Shown piece after piece: positions 8,581 through 17,997 of a DNA stretch of 64,000 bases (position 1 is its first letter; each line of letters opens with the position of its first letter). A program made the position numbers and the translations under genes. The stretch comes from Chloroflexota bacterium (GTDB lineage Bacteria > Chloroflexota > Anaerolineae > Anaerolineales > Anaerolineaceae). The stretch lies in contig JAKQJC010000041.1 of assembly GCA_029561345.1 (NCBI GenBank), forward strand, positions 17,316 through 81,315, given 5' to 3'. The notes below the pieces were generated by a model. The model had not been told where the DNA came from and ran no database searches. It saw only the letters and a list, made by a program, of their open reading frames with translations.

Positions 8581-9390
8581 TTATGACACCGCCGGAATAT
8601 CCCGGCGGATGTAGCGCCAGTAGCTCACCCCCAGGGCGGCCAGAGTGATGCCCAAATTTAACAACACCAGCGGCAGATCATAGGCGTTGTGTTCGATAAT
8701 ATACGCGGGATCAAAATGCTTGAAAGGGGTGATCAATTCCAACGCCACCTGACCGAAAATACCGCTGAAGGCGCTCATCACATAACAGCCAAAGCCCAAT
8801 CCCAAGGAATAAGGCGTCACGCTGCGCACCCGTTTGACCAGCAGAGAAATGCACAGCCCCACGCTCATAAAAAAGAGCTGGAAAAGCGTGACGCTGAATA
8901 ACAGCATCACCAGTGTGCCCAGATCATATTCCCGTTCGCCGCGGAAAAGCGCTATGGACACAAACGTGACCAGCCACACCACACCCGCCGTGACCGTCAG
9001 GCTGGCAAAGGCCGCCAGCAGTTTGCTGGTCATCACCTGGCTGCGGCTGACTGGCTTGCTCAGCAGGAAGTCGGCGGTCAGTTCGCTCTCTTCAATGGAG
9101 ACCAACCCAAAACCGTAATTGCCAGCCTGAATGGCCACGCAAAGCTGCACAAACAAAAACAGAAAACTGAAAAAGCCCAGCACCGTTGAAAGGTCCATCC
9201 TGTCGAGGCCAAAGGCAATCCGCAGTTCCTTGGGATAACGCGACAGAAATTCATTCATCAGGGCTGCCTGGTCGGCAAAGACAGGGAAAAGCGCGAAGAA
9301 AAATGCGATCAGCAGGGTCAACGAAAACGACCAGATGGCCACCGATTTCAGGCGGGTGAGAAATTCATGTCTGAAAATGTGCTTGTTCAT
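8581..9390 (-). CDS. ABC-2 type transporter permease
   Basis: 269 residues. It begins MNKHIFRHEFLTRLKSVAIW and carries the same layout as the downstream permease, including EESELTADFLLSKPVSRSQV in the same relative place, so the two arose by duplication. Six membrane segments. Located between the ATPase and the second permease with very short gaps (9 nt each), indicating a single transcript. Confidence 0.88.
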   Translation of the reverse strand: MNKHIFRHEFLTRLKSVAIWSFSLTLLIAFFFALFPVFADQAALMNEFLSRYPKELRIAFGLDRMDLSTVLGFFSFLFLFVQLCVAIQAGNYGFGLVSIEESELTADFLLSKPVSRSQVMTSKLLAAFASLTVTAGVVWLVTFVSIALFRGEREYDLGTLVMLLFSVTLFQLFFMSVGLCISLLVKRVRSVTPYSLGLGFGCYVMSAFSGIFGQVALELITPFKHFDPAYIIEHNAYDLPLVLLNLGITLAALGVSYWRYIRRDIPAVS

Positions 9391-9399
9391 GGCCGCTGC

Positions 9400-10272
9400 C
9401 TATTCGTAGTAGTGCATGAAAATTTCTTCCAGGGTCGGCTCTTCAATGGTCACATCGGTCACCTGGATCCCGCTGATTTTTTGCAGCACCGCATTGATAT
9501 CGCCCTTGAAGAAGAAATGCAGCGTGCCGTCATCCACGGTCAGGTTGCTGATCCCCGGCAGGTCAAATGCGGCCGCATCAAGCCCTTCGGCTGTCACCCG
9601 CACTTTTTTGTAGTTGTTTTTCTGCAGAGTGCGGATATCAGAAATTTCGGCTATCTTGCCTTCACGAATGATGCCCACCCGATTGCACAGGCGCTGCACC
9701 TCACCAAGAATGTGTGAAGAGAAAAAGACGGTCACGCCGCGCTTGTTTTCAAGGCGGATCAGGTCAAAAAATTTATGCTGCATCAACGGATCCAGGCCGG
9801 CGGTGGGTTCATCCAGAAACAGCAGCCTGGGGCTGTGCAGCAGTCCCTGAACAATGCCCACTTTTTTCTTGTTGCCGTAAGAAAGATCGCTGATGCGGCG
9901 GTTCATTTCCAGTTCCATGATCTCAGATAATTCCTTCATGCGCTGGGTACAGTCGCAGTCATAGAAGCTGGCCGAATATTTGAGCAGGTCAATGACCTTC
10001 ATGCCCTCGTAATAGTACACTTCTGAAGGCAGGTAACCGATATCCTTGCGGATTTCCGGACCATGGGCCGTCACATCCTTGCCGAAAACCCGCGCGCTGC
10101 CGCTGGTCGGGTGAATCAACGACAGCAGCAGGCGAATGGTGGTGGATTTTCCGGCGCCGTTCGGGCCAATAAAACCAAAAATTTCGCCCTCTTCCACATT
10201 GAGCGAAACATCAATGATGCCCCGGGATTTTCCGTAATACTTGGTCAGGTTTGAAATTTCGATAATGCTCAT
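9400..10272 (-). CDS. ABC transporter ATP-binding protein
   Basis: Start at ATG 10272 (MSIIEISNLTKYYGKSRGII), preceded by GGAGG; longer upstream frames have no ribosome site. 290 residues with Walker A GPNGAGKST, signature LSYGNKKKVGIVQ (LSYGN, close to the usual LSGGQ), Walker B LLFLDEPTAGLDP and switch His SSHIL. First gene of the three-gene exporter operon ending at 7774. It resembles ATPases of ABC-2 drug exporters. Confidence 0.92.
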   Translation of the reverse strand: MSIIEISNLTKYYGKSRGIIDVSLNVEEGEIFGFIGPNGAGKSTTIRLLLSLIHPTSGSARVFGKDVTAHGPEIRKDIGYLPSEVYYYEGMKVIDLLKYSASFYDCDCTQRMKELSEIMELEMNRRISDLSYGNKKKVGIVQGLLHSPRLLFLDEPTAGLDPLMQHKFFDLIRLENKRGVTVFFSSHILGEVQRLCNRVGIIREGKIAEISDIRTLQKNNYKKVRVTAEGLDAAAFDLPGISNLTVDDGTLHFFFKGDINAVLQKISGIQVTDVTIEEPTLEEIFMHYYE

Positions 10273-10501
10273 GGATAACGCCTCCATAAAACCATATTGG
10301 TCCCTGTAGATACAGGGTGAATTCCAACCGGCCGACCTTCTTGGCATGGCTTTTTCAGGGTGCTGCCGCAAAGGGCATGTTCCCGATCCATTTCATATCA
10401 GCCAGATGGCCGCTGGCTGATGATGATCGCCATGACATGTTTTGAATGTAGTCTCAATCTGATCCCATGTCAAGCGATTTCCCCCTTGTCAGCCTTGTTT
10501 T

Positions 10502-12070
10502 TCATTCGTTCAACGGCAGAGTCAAGCTGAAACAGCTCCCCCGCCCAGGAATGCTTTCCACCGCCACCTGCCCGCCCATGGCCTCCACTAGTTCTTTCAC
10601 CAGCGCCAACCCCAGACCGGCATTCTCTGTTCCAGCGTTTTCCCCCCGGTAAAAGCGCTCCCAGATATGTGGTAAATCTTCAGGAGAAATTCCTTCTCCA
10701 GTGTCACGCACCTCAATGCGCATCAATCCGTTCTCCACTGCTGCCAGCACAACCACCAGTCCGCCAGGGGGCGTGTAACGGACCGCATTGCGCAGCAAAT
10801 TCACCACCACCTGCTGCAGGCGTCGGGAATCAGCCAGCACGGTCGGCAGGTTTTCAGGCAGTTCAGCCGTCACCGTCACCCGCCCTGTCTGCCAGGCCAG
10901 AGGGGCCAGGGCATTCACCGCCTGCGTCACCAATGGTCCAACGGCCACGGCCGCGAGAGTCAAAGGAAGCTGCCCCACATCTGCCCTCGAAAGCACAAAA
11001 AGGTCATCCATCAATCCGGAAAGGCGCTGGATTTCCCCCTCCATCACGGCCAGCTTCTGGCGCGTTTCTGAAGGAGGAAGGGTTTCCCACTGGTCGAGCG
11101 CTGTTTCAATGGACGCCCGCAGGGTGGCCACCGGGGTGCGCAGTTCGTGGGATACATTGGCCACCAGGTCGCGCCGCGACTGCAGCACCTCCGCCACCGT
11201 ATCGCGTTCTCTTTTCAAATCGGCCAGCGCCTGAGACAGCTTTTCAGCCATGGCATTAAAATCGGCCTGCAAATGGGCCACTTCATCTTCTCCTTCGACG
11301 GGCGCCCGGGCTGAATAATCTCCCGCGCGCAGGGCCGCGGCAGCGCCGGCCAGTGTTTCCAGGCGGCGCGTTGTCCGGCGGGCCACAAAATACGAAAGCA
11401 CCGCCAGCGGCGGCAGCATCACCGCCAGGGAAATGCCGGTAATCAGGGTCACCAGCATCAAAGCCGGAAAAAGAGTCACCAGCAGGCCAGTGACAAAGGC
11501 AGCCACAGGGTTGCTGGTTTGCGTCCAGATATCGTATGCAGTCCGGGAATACGGCGTGATAAAGAAGAAAATCAGCGCGGCCAGAAAATCAAAAAACACC
11601 ACCACGGTCAGCTGGGCGTGGGTCAGCGACCACAACAGGCGCTGCCGCCGCAGCACATTCCAGCGCTGCCAGAGGCGCACCCCGCCGCGCGTGAGCACAT
11701 AACCCGCTCCGGTGCAAATCAGCAGGGCGTCACAAGCTGCGCGGTCCCAGTTATTCAGCCGCCAGATAACATTCCACCCCAGGGCATCTCCGGCTGCCGT
11801 CAGAGCGGCCACCATCATCAGGCTCAAGCCCAATCCCACGCCCATTTCCCAGGCAAGCTGCCGGCGCCAATCGCCCTGCGGCAGGCGGATGCGCAGCACC
11901 GGCCACATGCCGCAGCAGCCGCACAGGAAGAAGGCAGCCACCTGGAAGACGAAGGGATCCACATACCCTTCCAGCTGTGCTGTGGCTGCCAGAATGAACA
12001 GACCCAGCAGCAGGCTTTCAGCCAGCCCCTGTAAAGGGTGGATACACCATAAAAACGAACGGCGTTTCAC
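10502..12070 (-). CDS. Membrane sensor histidine kinase (HAMP-HisKA-HATPase)
   Basis: 522 residues. The first 230 hold several hydrophobic segments without a large extracellular domain, suggesting membrane or envelope sensing. A HAMP-like region follows (RRLETLAGAAAALRAGDYS...DEVAHLQADFNAMAEKL). The H-box is NVSHELRTPVATLRASIE, the N-box NLLRNAVRYTPPGG, and the G-boxes DTGEGI and GLGLAL. The start overlaps the stop of the response regulator gene by 4 nt. Likely controls a neighbouring ABC exporter, as in antibiotic-sensing systems (inference from location). Confidence 0.93.
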   Translation of the reverse strand: MKRRSFLWCIHPLQGLAESLLLGLFILAATAQLEGYVDPFVFQVAAFFLCGCCGMWPVLRIRLPQGDWRRQLAWEMGVGLGLSLMMVAALTAAGDALGWNVIWRLNNWDRAACDALLICTGAGYVLTRGGVRLWQRWNVLRRQRLLWSLTHAQLTVVVFFDFLAALIFFFITPYSRTAYDIWTQTSNPVAAFVTGLLVTLFPALMLVTLITGISLAVMLPPLAVLSYFVARRTTRRLETLAGAAAALRAGDYSARAPVEGEDEVAHLQADFNAMAEKLSQALADLKRERDTVAEVLQSRRDLVANVSHELRTPVATLRASIETALDQWETLPPSETRQKLAVMEGEIQRLSGLMDDLFVLSRADVGQLPLTLAAVAVGPLVTQAVNALAPLAWQTGRVTVTAELPENLPTVLADSRRLQQVVVNLLRNAVRYTPPGGLVVVLAAVENGLMRIEVRDTGEGISPEDLPHIWERFYRGENAGTENAGLGLALVKELVEAMGGQVAVESIPGRGSCFSLTLPLNE

Positions 12071-12774
12071 TTCCGGTCATCCGGGGGATTAAAACGGTAA
12101 CCGATTCCCCACACGGTTTCAATGGCTTCACCCAGGGCTTCCAGCTTTTTCCGCAGGCGCAAAATGGCGTTATCCACAGAGCGGTCGCCAGGGATATAAT
12201 TTTCACCCCAGATGGTTTCCAGCAAATAATTGCGGCTGAAGGCGCGGCCCGGGTTGCGCACAAAGAGGCTCAACAGGTCAAACTCAGTGCGGGTCAGCTC
12301 CAGCGGCGCCCCTGCCAATTCAGCACAAAAGGTTTCCGGGTCCAGTTTTAACAGGCCGCAGGTCAATAATCCAGCCTTAGCCGTCCGGTCTGCGGTCAGC
12401 ACCGCCCGGAGCTGTTCCATGCGGCGCAGCAGAGCGCGCACCCGCGCCACCAGCTCGCGCATGCCAAACGGCTTGGCCAGGTAGTCATCCGCGCCCACCT
12501 CCAGGCCAATCACCCGGTCGGCTTCCTCTTTGCGGGCCGTCAGCATCAGCACCGGCACAGCCGAAGCCTGGCGAATGCGCCGCAGCACTTCCAGCCCGTC
12601 CATTTTGGGAAGCATCCAATCCAGAATCACCAGATCAGGCGCCGCTTCCTGAAAAAGTTTCAGGGCGCTTTCGCCGTCTGGCGCCAGGCGCACCTCATAA
12701 CCATTGGCTTCAAGCTCACCCCGCACCAGTTCAGCCAGTTCTCGGGCATCTTCAACAAGCAAAATGTTATACAT
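12067..12774 (-). CDS. OmpR/PhoB-family response regulator
   Basis: 235 residues. Receiver domain 1-118 with LVEDA (acid pocket), phospho-acceptor in LVILDWMLPKMDG (Asp 52), Thr in LMLTAR and Lys in LAKPFGM. A C-terminal winged helix (about 135-230) includes LTRTEFDLLSLFVRNPGRAF and RSVDNAILRLRKKL. It is the upstream gene of the two-component pair. No promoter was identified with confidence upstream. Confidence 0.95.
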   Translation of the reverse strand: MYNILLVEDARELAELVRGELEANGYEVRLAPDGESALKLFQEAAPDLVILDWMLPKMDGLEVLRRIRQASAVPVLMLTARKEEADRVIGLEVGADDYLAKPFGMRELVARVRALLRRMEQLRAVLTADRTAKAGLLTCGLLKLDPETFCAELAGAPLELTRTEFDLLSLFVRNPGRAFSRNYLLETIWGENYIPGDRSVDNAILRLRKKLEALGEAIETVWGIGYRFNPPDDRK

Positions 12775-12816
12775 AGAAACAAGTGTATCACAACCAGAAT
12801 CAGCAGCCGGCCTGGC

Positions 12817-13437
12817 TCATGCCGCGTTTTTGTCCGCTTCCAGCGGGCCAATCCAGGTTTCCGAAAAAGCCATAAAAGCGCTGCTGGCCGGCGGGGAGCC
12901 GCTTTCGGATGTCACCGTTTGCACGGTCCCCCCCACTGCAAGCCCATTGAGGCGCAGCCCTCCTGCCCCCACCGGGCAGATCACGGTGGTCAAATCATAA
13001 GCCGCCTCGCCCGCCGGGAAACCTGGCCAGTTCACCTGCTTGCGATCCAGAATTTGCTCCCATTCCACCTCAACCAGGGAGTCCAATGCCTGGGCCACAG
13101 CCCGGTAATGCTCGCCGTTGAACGTTTGCCGGCATTCCGCCTCCACAATGGGCAGATCCAGCAAGGCCATGCCCCTGAATTCCTGAAAATGCTGCGTCAG
13201 CCTTTCCACCAATGCGCGCGCCAGGGGCTGGTTATCGGTGAAAATGGCCCCCTGCCCCAGCTCCGGCGCAGCCGCACCGGGCTCCAGCCACAGCACCAGC
13301 GCATGCCCCAGCCCCCAGGGGCTCAATTCCACATTCCAGTAGCTGACCACGGCGGTGGTGCGGTCCGTCTCCGGATCCACCAGGGTCAGGCAGGGATTTT
13401 CGCCGCTCACAAAAACCGGACGCCGGATTTCAATCAT
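12817..13437 (-). CDS. Hypothetical protein, no recognised domain
   Basis: 206 residues from ATG 13437 with AAGGAGT upstream. The sequence (MIEIRRPVFVSGENPCLTLV...VVSYWNVELSPWGLGHALVLW) looks like a soluble mixed alpha/beta protein with no signal peptide or membrane segment. I do not recognise the family. It lies 42 nt upstream of the response regulator in the same direction and could share its transcript. Confidence 0.7.
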   Translation of the reverse strand: MIEIRRPVFVSGENPCLTLVDPETDRTTAVVSYWNVELSPWGLGHALVLWLEPGAAAPELGQGAIFTDNQPLARALVERLTQHFQEFRGMALLDLPIVEAECRQTFNGEHYRAVAQALDSLVEVEWEQILDRKQVNWPGFPAGEAAYDLTTVICPVGAGGLRLNGLAVGGTVQTVTSESGSPPASSAFMAFSETWIGPLEADKNAA

Positions 13438-13575
13438 GGCGCTGACTCCTTGTATAGCATACAATATGCATCACTTCTGCAAGGGTTATTATAGCGCAAG
13501 GAATCGATCTTTCCAATTACTGCCCTTATCCTGGAGTCAACCGGTTCAACCTTTTTTTGCGATGGGCCGTTCTGC

Positions 13576-13701
13576 TTATTTCAGCAAGGCAGCAACCTCG
13601 TCCAGGCCTTTTTCTTCGGCGATTTGCAAGGGGGTTTTACCGGCCGCATTCTTTAGATTATAGCGTTCAGGCATGCCTGAATCACCCTGCTCCGGAAGGG
13701 T
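13576..13701 (-). pseudogene. Ankyrin-repeat remnant
   Basis: The minus strand encodes a 41-codon open stretch ending in NAAGKTPLQIAEEKGLDEVA and a stop. That is the second half of an ankyrin repeat (G-TPL-AA-G--EV--LL). An in-frame stop lies directly upstream and there is no start signal or full repeat, so it reads as the 3' end of a lost ankyrin gene. GC-rich imperfect repeats (CCCTGCTCC-GGAGGG type) sit next to it at 13684-13722. Confidence 0.45.
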
Positions 13702-13739
13702 TTACCCTGCTCCTGGAGGGTGGAAATCTACCCAAACAA

Positions 13740-15698
13740 CTACTTCAGAAGGGTTAGAGCATCCACCACTGGCAAAAACACCTGCTCGTGTAATGCAGCG
13801 TAGTCTTCTGGTGGCACATATAATCCGACATAATAAACAGCCGTGCCCATTTTCGCCATTGCCACATCTGCCCTGATGCTTCCCAGGCCGGCAATTGCGC
13901 CAGGAAAGGTGTAAAGCTCCCAGGTAAAGGCGGCTGTTTCTCGCGTTCCAATGCTTTCGGGAAAACGGTCAATACCCAGTCCGGGCAGCCAGGAGGCCAT
14001 CTGCTGCTCCAATGGGATATCAGGGAGACGCGAGACTTCCAGCAAGGCCGATTTCCCTTTTCCATCCATATAGAGATACAGGCCAGCCTGAACCCGGCCC
14101 CAGCCCGCCGGCAGCAAGCCCTGAATGCCATTGTCTGGATCTGCAAATGGTTGAAGCTGAATGGTTGATGTTGGAATGACAAATTTCAGTTCCATGCCGG
14201 CAATACAGGAAGAATCCACCGCCTGGTCGGGCTTATCCAAAAAAGCCAGCGCCATCTCCGTTGGGCATCGATGTTTCATGAAAGCGCCATGTCCCAACCC
14301 TGGAAACTGGTAAACCTGGCTGTTGGGCAGGCCTGTAGAAATGATCTGCGCATTGGCCAGCGGGGTCACCGGATCAAATTCGCCGGAAAAAATCAGCGTG
14401 GGCACCTCACTGTGAATCAGGGCTGAAGCCTCTTCCGGCAAATCTGCATACGGCCATATTTTGCATATATCCTGAATATCCATTGATCTCTGGATAACCC
14501 TCACCACCTGCGGATCAACACCATCCATCTTTGCCTGCGCTGCAGGCCATTCAGCTTCATCAGCACAGCGGGTGGAAAAGGTCATCCCGTTTAAAGGCGT
14601 GGAAATGAGAAAGGATACCCCCAGGCTGGTGAAAAAAGCCTCGTCCCCTTCTTTGTCTGTGAGTGCATCCAACCAGGCCGGAAGCATGGGAATGGTGCCA
14701 TATAACAAATGCTGGTAGGCCATCCAGATTAATGTATCACCATTGACAGTGACATCAACAGCAGGCGAATCAAAATGAATGGAGCGCGGCTGCGCATTGA
14801 GCGAAGCCACCAGGCCGGTGAAATGGGTTTTCAGCTCCGGGTAGGCGGCTTGGCAGGCCGCGTCTGCCGCGCAGTGATCAAAAAAGAGATTGAGGGCTTG
14901 CTGGGTGTTCTGCGGCGCCTGGGCAGCATAATCCATGCCCAGGGGTACAGGTGCATCCATAATCACGCTGCGCAAACGACCCGGCGCCATGCGCATTAAA
15001 TGCTGCGCCAGCAGAGTGGCATAGGATATGCCATAAAAATTAAACCGATCATAACCCAGGTCGCTGACTACCCACAGGATATCGGCGGCATTTTCCAGGC
15101 TGTTATAAGCGGCAAGGCGAACTCCTTGGGATTCCAATTGCTGGCGGCAGGTTTCAGCTGCGTCCAGCCGGTCTGCAGCTTCTTCGGCCGGGTCTCCGGG
15201 CGAAGTCGCCTGCTGCTGAGCCAGGGTGAATAAGGCATCGCACATCAAAAAGGGGTCCGAATAACGCGTGCCGCGCTGTTCAATCAGGAGCATATCACGC
15301 CGGGCGCGCAAATCCGGATCCGCTGTCAGCAAAATGCCGGGCGCCGACACAATGGTTGAAACGCCGGGTCCGCCCGATTCAATCACCAAAGGATCTGCTT
15401 CCGGCGCACGGGAAGAGCTCTTAATCAGCGCAACCCGCAGCCGGATGGTTTTTCCCTGCGGATGGGCATGTTCTTCAGGGACAGACACCCAACCACAAAG
15501 CACATCTTCTCCCTCAGTAACGCCTTCAGGCACTGTAAATGGACAGGCTGAAGGCTCAAAGCTGGAAGATGCAGCCGGGAAAGCGGTTGGCGTCAGCGTT
15601 TCAAGGGGCTGAGAAAGCAGGTCTGGTGTAACAGATGGCTGGCCGCAGCTGCTCAGCAAGATTGAGCATAACATCATAAACAGGGTCCATTTTTTCAT
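13740..15698 (-). CDS. Secreted alpha/beta hydrolase lipoprotein, TAP/prolyl-aminopeptidase-like
   Basis: 652 residues from ATG 15698; AAGGAA 8 nt upstream favours it over the ATG six bases earlier. Signal peptide ends in LLSSCGQ (lipobox). The S33-type fold follows: VIESGGPG oxyanion region, IEQRGTRYS, nucleophile GISYAT (about residue 220), acid in IFSGEFDPVTP and His in GLGHGAF, the last in a TAP-like C-terminal domain. The final 130 residues are an extra domain not seen in standard tripeptidyl aminopeptidases. Probably cleaves short peptides or esters at the cell surface. Confidence 0.88.
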   Translation of the reverse strand: MKKWTLFMMLCSILLSSCGQPSVTPDLLSQPLETLTPTAFPAASSSFEPSACPFTVPEGVTEGEDVLCGWVSVPEEHAHPQGKTIRLRVALIKSSSRAPEADPLVIESGGPGVSTIVSAPGILLTADPDLRARRDMLLIEQRGTRYSDPFLMCDALFTLAQQQATSPGDPAEEAADRLDAAETCRQQLESQGVRLAAYNSLENAADILWVVSDLGYDRFNFYGISYATLLAQHLMRMAPGRLRSVIMDAPVPLGMDYAAQAPQNTQQALNLFFDHCAADAACQAAYPELKTHFTGLVASLNAQPRSIHFDSPAVDVTVNGDTLIWMAYQHLLYGTIPMLPAWLDALTDKEGDEAFFTSLGVSFLISTPLNGMTFSTRCADEAEWPAAQAKMDGVDPQVVRVIQRSMDIQDICKIWPYADLPEEASALIHSEVPTLIFSGEFDPVTPLANAQIISTGLPNSQVYQFPGLGHGAFMKHRCPTEMALAFLDKPDQAVDSSCIAGMELKFVIPTSTIQLQPFADPDNGIQGLLPAGWGRVQAGLYLYMDGKGKSALLEVSRLPDIPLEQQMASWLPGLGIDRFPESIGTRETAAFTWELYTFPGAIAGLGSIRADVAMAKMGTAVYYVGLYVPPEDYAALHEQVFLPVVDALTLLK

Positions 15699-15840
15699 CG
15701 TCATTTCCTTTTTGGGTGGGTCCGGGCAAAAGCCGTGGCTGCCGCCGGCGTACAGCCGGCGGATTTATAGCTGCCATGTTGTCGATTATGCTGGAAAGGG
15801 CCGCGGTCTTATGCCGGGTTGAGAAGTTCTGTCCGTTGAA

Positions 15841-16269
15841 TTATCCTTCTGCAATATCTTTTTCAAGACGGCGCTTGCCAAAATAGGCCACCAGGGAATA
15901 AAATCCCAGGATCACAGCCACCCCAATGAAGGGATAGAGTACTTCATACCAGCGTTCAGCTGGCGGCCACCCCACAATCAAAAGCGTAGGGATAAAAATC
16001 AACGCCACAGAGATGATATAGATGATGGCCATCTTTTTAAGTGGAATCACCGGCAGAATGCCGCTGAAGTATAATCGGAGCGCCCAGTAACCCCCTACCG
16101 AAAGGCCAAGAATCCAGATAATCTCAGCATAAGCCTCTTCAGGCAGCCCCAGAAAGTAACGCTTATAAACAAGCACGCCAGCCAGGGCCAACTGGGTGAG
16201 CATCAGGCAAAAGAAAGAGACCCATCCATTGATCTGTTCAGTGCGTTCGTCAACATACAAGCGTTTCAT
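15841..16269 (-). CDS. Small multi-pass membrane protein paired with an XRE regulator
   Basis: 142 residues with four hydrophobic segments (about 18-36, 48-70, 80-100, 108-130). Located 1 nt downstream of the XRE regulator stop (TGA-A-ATG), clearly one operon. Pairs of a small HTH protein and a four-helix membrane protein are widespread in Firmicutes and Chloroflexi. The membrane partner's role is unknown. Confidence 0.8.
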   Translation of the reverse strand: MKRLYVDERTEQINGWVSFFCLMLTQLALAGVLVYKRYFLGLPEEAYAEIIWILGLSVGGYWALRLYFSGILPVIPLKKMAIIYIISVALIFIPTLLIVGWPPAERWYEVLYPFIGVAVILGFYSLVAYFGKRRLEKDIAEG

Positions 16270-16270
16270 T

Positions 16271-16486
16271 TCACCGTTCTCCTTTGATCCAAAACAACTC
16301 GTCGAGGTTCTTGCCGGTCACCCTAGCCAGCATCAGGCACAATTTCAACGTCGGATTGTATTTGTTGGCCTCAATGAGGCCAATGGTCTGGCGGGTCACC
16401 CCCACCAGGTCTGCGAGCTGCTCCTGGCTTAAGCCTTTCTCCACCCGGGCCAATTCAACCCGATTTTCCATTTCCAGTTCTTCCAT
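16271..16486 (-). CDS. XRE-family transcriptional regulator
   Basis: 71 residues from ATG 16486, preceded by AAAGGAG 6 nt upstream; an extension to 16549 would overlap the promoter. The HTH is complete: RVELARVEKGLSQEQLADLV followed by GVTRQTIGLIEANKYNPTLK. It is a minimal Cro/YozG-like repressor. The promoter and palindromic operator just upstream suggest autoregulation of itself and the membrane protein. Confidence 0.92.
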   Translation of the reverse strand: MEELEMENRVELARVEKGLSQEQLADLVGVTRQTIGLIEANKYNPTLKLCLMLARVTGKNLDELFWIKGER

Positions 16487-16547
16487 GGGCACTCCTTTAC
16501 TAAAGAGTTGTTTTGAAGCTACCTGCAGTGTAACTTGATGTGATCTC

Positions 16548-16576
16548 ATTGTAATATATATATTGCATTAAGTCAA
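16548..16576 (-). promoter_or_regulatory. Promoter of the XRE/membrane-protein operon
   Basis: On the minus strand TTGACT (16571-16576) and TACAAT (16548-16553) are separated by 17 bp. The spacer carries a half-copy of the operator motif (TGCAATATATA), so a bound repressor would cover the promoter. Confidence 0.75.
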
Positions 16577-16603
16577 GTATATATTGCATAATGCAATATA
16601 TAC
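16577..16603. promoter_or_regulatory. 27-bp palindromic operator
   Basis: Perfect 12-bp arms GTATATATTGCA / TGCAATATATAC around TAA, touching the -35 box. With the half-site in the promoter spacer this forms a 1.5-site operator next to an XRE gene. Confidence 0.75.
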
Positions 16604-16815
16604 ACAACACATCTGAAACAAACTCTTTTCCAATCCTTGCTTGAACCAAACCAGCAGGTCCCAGGAAAGCGTTATAATAAGCCTCCTTGATCCTTATTGG
16701 TATTGGCTGGCGTTCGAAGCTGGCAGCTTTTGACAGCACAAAACGGATAGAATGAACCCGTATCCGGGCCTATAATGGCAGCCAATGGACATTGTCAGAA
16801 GAACAGGAACATGAA

Positions 16816-17742
16816 ATGAAAGCAAAAATCTGGGTTGCGCTTATCGCCATCTATATCGTCTGGGGCTCCACCTATCTGGCCATCCGTTTTGTAGTCGAGA
16901 CCATTCCCCCCTTTCTCTCGGCATCATTCCGCTTCTTAATCGCCGGCCTGATTTTGTTTCTGTGGCAGCGGGCCCAGGGAGCGCCAACGCCCACCCGCAT
17001 CCAATGGCGCTCGGCTGCCGTCGTCGGGCTGTTCATGCTGCTCGGTGGAAATGGCGGCGTGGTGTGGGCCGAACAAATGATTCCTTCCGGCATCACTTCC
17101 CTGTTTATCGGCTCCATGCCGCTCTGGATGGTGCTGCTTGATTCCATCCGCCCGGGCGGCAAAAATCCCGGCTGGCTGGTGTGGGCAGGTGCGGTCATCG
17201 GTTTTGGCGGCATCATCCTGCTGGCAGCGCCCTGGCAAACCGGCGGCGCAGGCAGCCTCGATCCGCTGGGGGTTGGCCTGCTGCTCTTTGCTTCCCTGGC
17301 CTGGTCCATCGGCTCGCTTTACAGCCGCAACGCACCGCTGCCAAAGGGCCTGATGGCCACTGGCGCAGAGATGCTCACTGGCGGGCTGGGGTTGCTGATT
17401 GCCGGCACCCTGACCGGCGAATGGTCGCGTCTGAACCTGGCTGCCATCACCCCCAATTCATTGTGGGGACTGGCGTACCTGATCACTTTTGGATCACTGG
17501 TCGGCTTTGTGGCTTATACCTGGCTGCTGCGCAATGCCCCCACCCCGCTGGTGGCCACCTATGCCTATGTCAACCCGCTGGTAGCCATCTTTTTAGGCAA
17601 CCTGCTGGCTCAGGAACCGGTCACGCCGCGGGTTCTCATCTCGGCGGCCATCATCATCGGCGCTGTTATTCTGATTAACCTGGCCAAATCGGCAGCCATC
17701 AAGCCGCCGCAGTCTGCGCAGGCATCCATTCAAACAGATTAA
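16816..17742 (+). CDS. EamA/DMT-superfamily exporter, YedA-like
   Basis: 308 residues from ATG 16816 (MKAKIWVALIAIYIVWGSTY), matching the usual N-terminus of this family; a TTG eight codons earlier is possible but less likely. Ten membrane helices arranged as two EamA repeats; GSTYLAIRFVVETIPPFLSA is typical of the YedA/RhaT-like metabolite efflux proteins. Substrate probably amino acids or other small metabolites. Starts a plus-strand transcript divergent from the XRE operon. Confidence 0.9.
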   Translation: MKAKIWVALIAIYIVWGSTYLAIRFVVETIPPFLSASFRFLIAGLILFLWQRAQGAPTPTRIQWRSAAVVGLFMLLGGNGGVVWAEQMIPSGITSLFIGSMPLWMVLLDSIRPGGKNPGWLVWAGAVIGFGGIILLAAPWQTGGAGSLDPLGVGLLLFASLAWSIGSLYSRNAPLPKGLMATGAEMLTGGLGLLIAGTLTGEWSRLNLAAITPNSLWGLAYLITFGSLVGFVAYTWLLRNAPTPLVATYAYVNPLVAIFLGNLLAQEPVTPRVLISAAIIIGAVILINLAKSAAIKPPQSAQASIQTD

Positions 17743-17776
17743 CCCCCAATCGCCGGTTACAGCGGCGCTTTTTCTT

Positions 17777-17995
17777 TCACGAAAGCCCTATCCCCTCAAC
17801 TTGGCGGCCCCACTGATCACGCTCCAGCACGCCCGCCACCTGGAGCCAGGGCGGCGTTGGCTGCGGATTATGGGCGATCTGCAATCCCAAACGTTTCATC
17901 ACCGCAATGGATCCGGCATTATCAAAGTCCGTGGTGGCAATGATGCACAGGCGTTGGTTTTCCAAAACAGGCATTTCAAGCATGCATTGCGCCAA
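17777..17995 (-). pseudogene. GNAT acetyltransferase remnant (C-terminal part)
   Basis: 72 codons reading NQRLCIIATTDFDNAGSIAV then MKRLGL...PPWLQVAGVLERDQWG. This is the last third of a RimJ/RimL-type acetyltransferase (N--SI-VM-KLG). The acetyl-CoA loop and N-terminal two thirds are missing, and the frame starts right at the 3' end of the NHL gene. It is probably inactive. Confidence 0.6.
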
Positions 17996-17997
17996 AA

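Noticed and set aside
13684..13722. GC-rich repeats (CCCTGCTCC-GGAGGG) as a regulatory array
   Set aside because: Only two imperfect copies in a remnant region, no adjacent active promoter.
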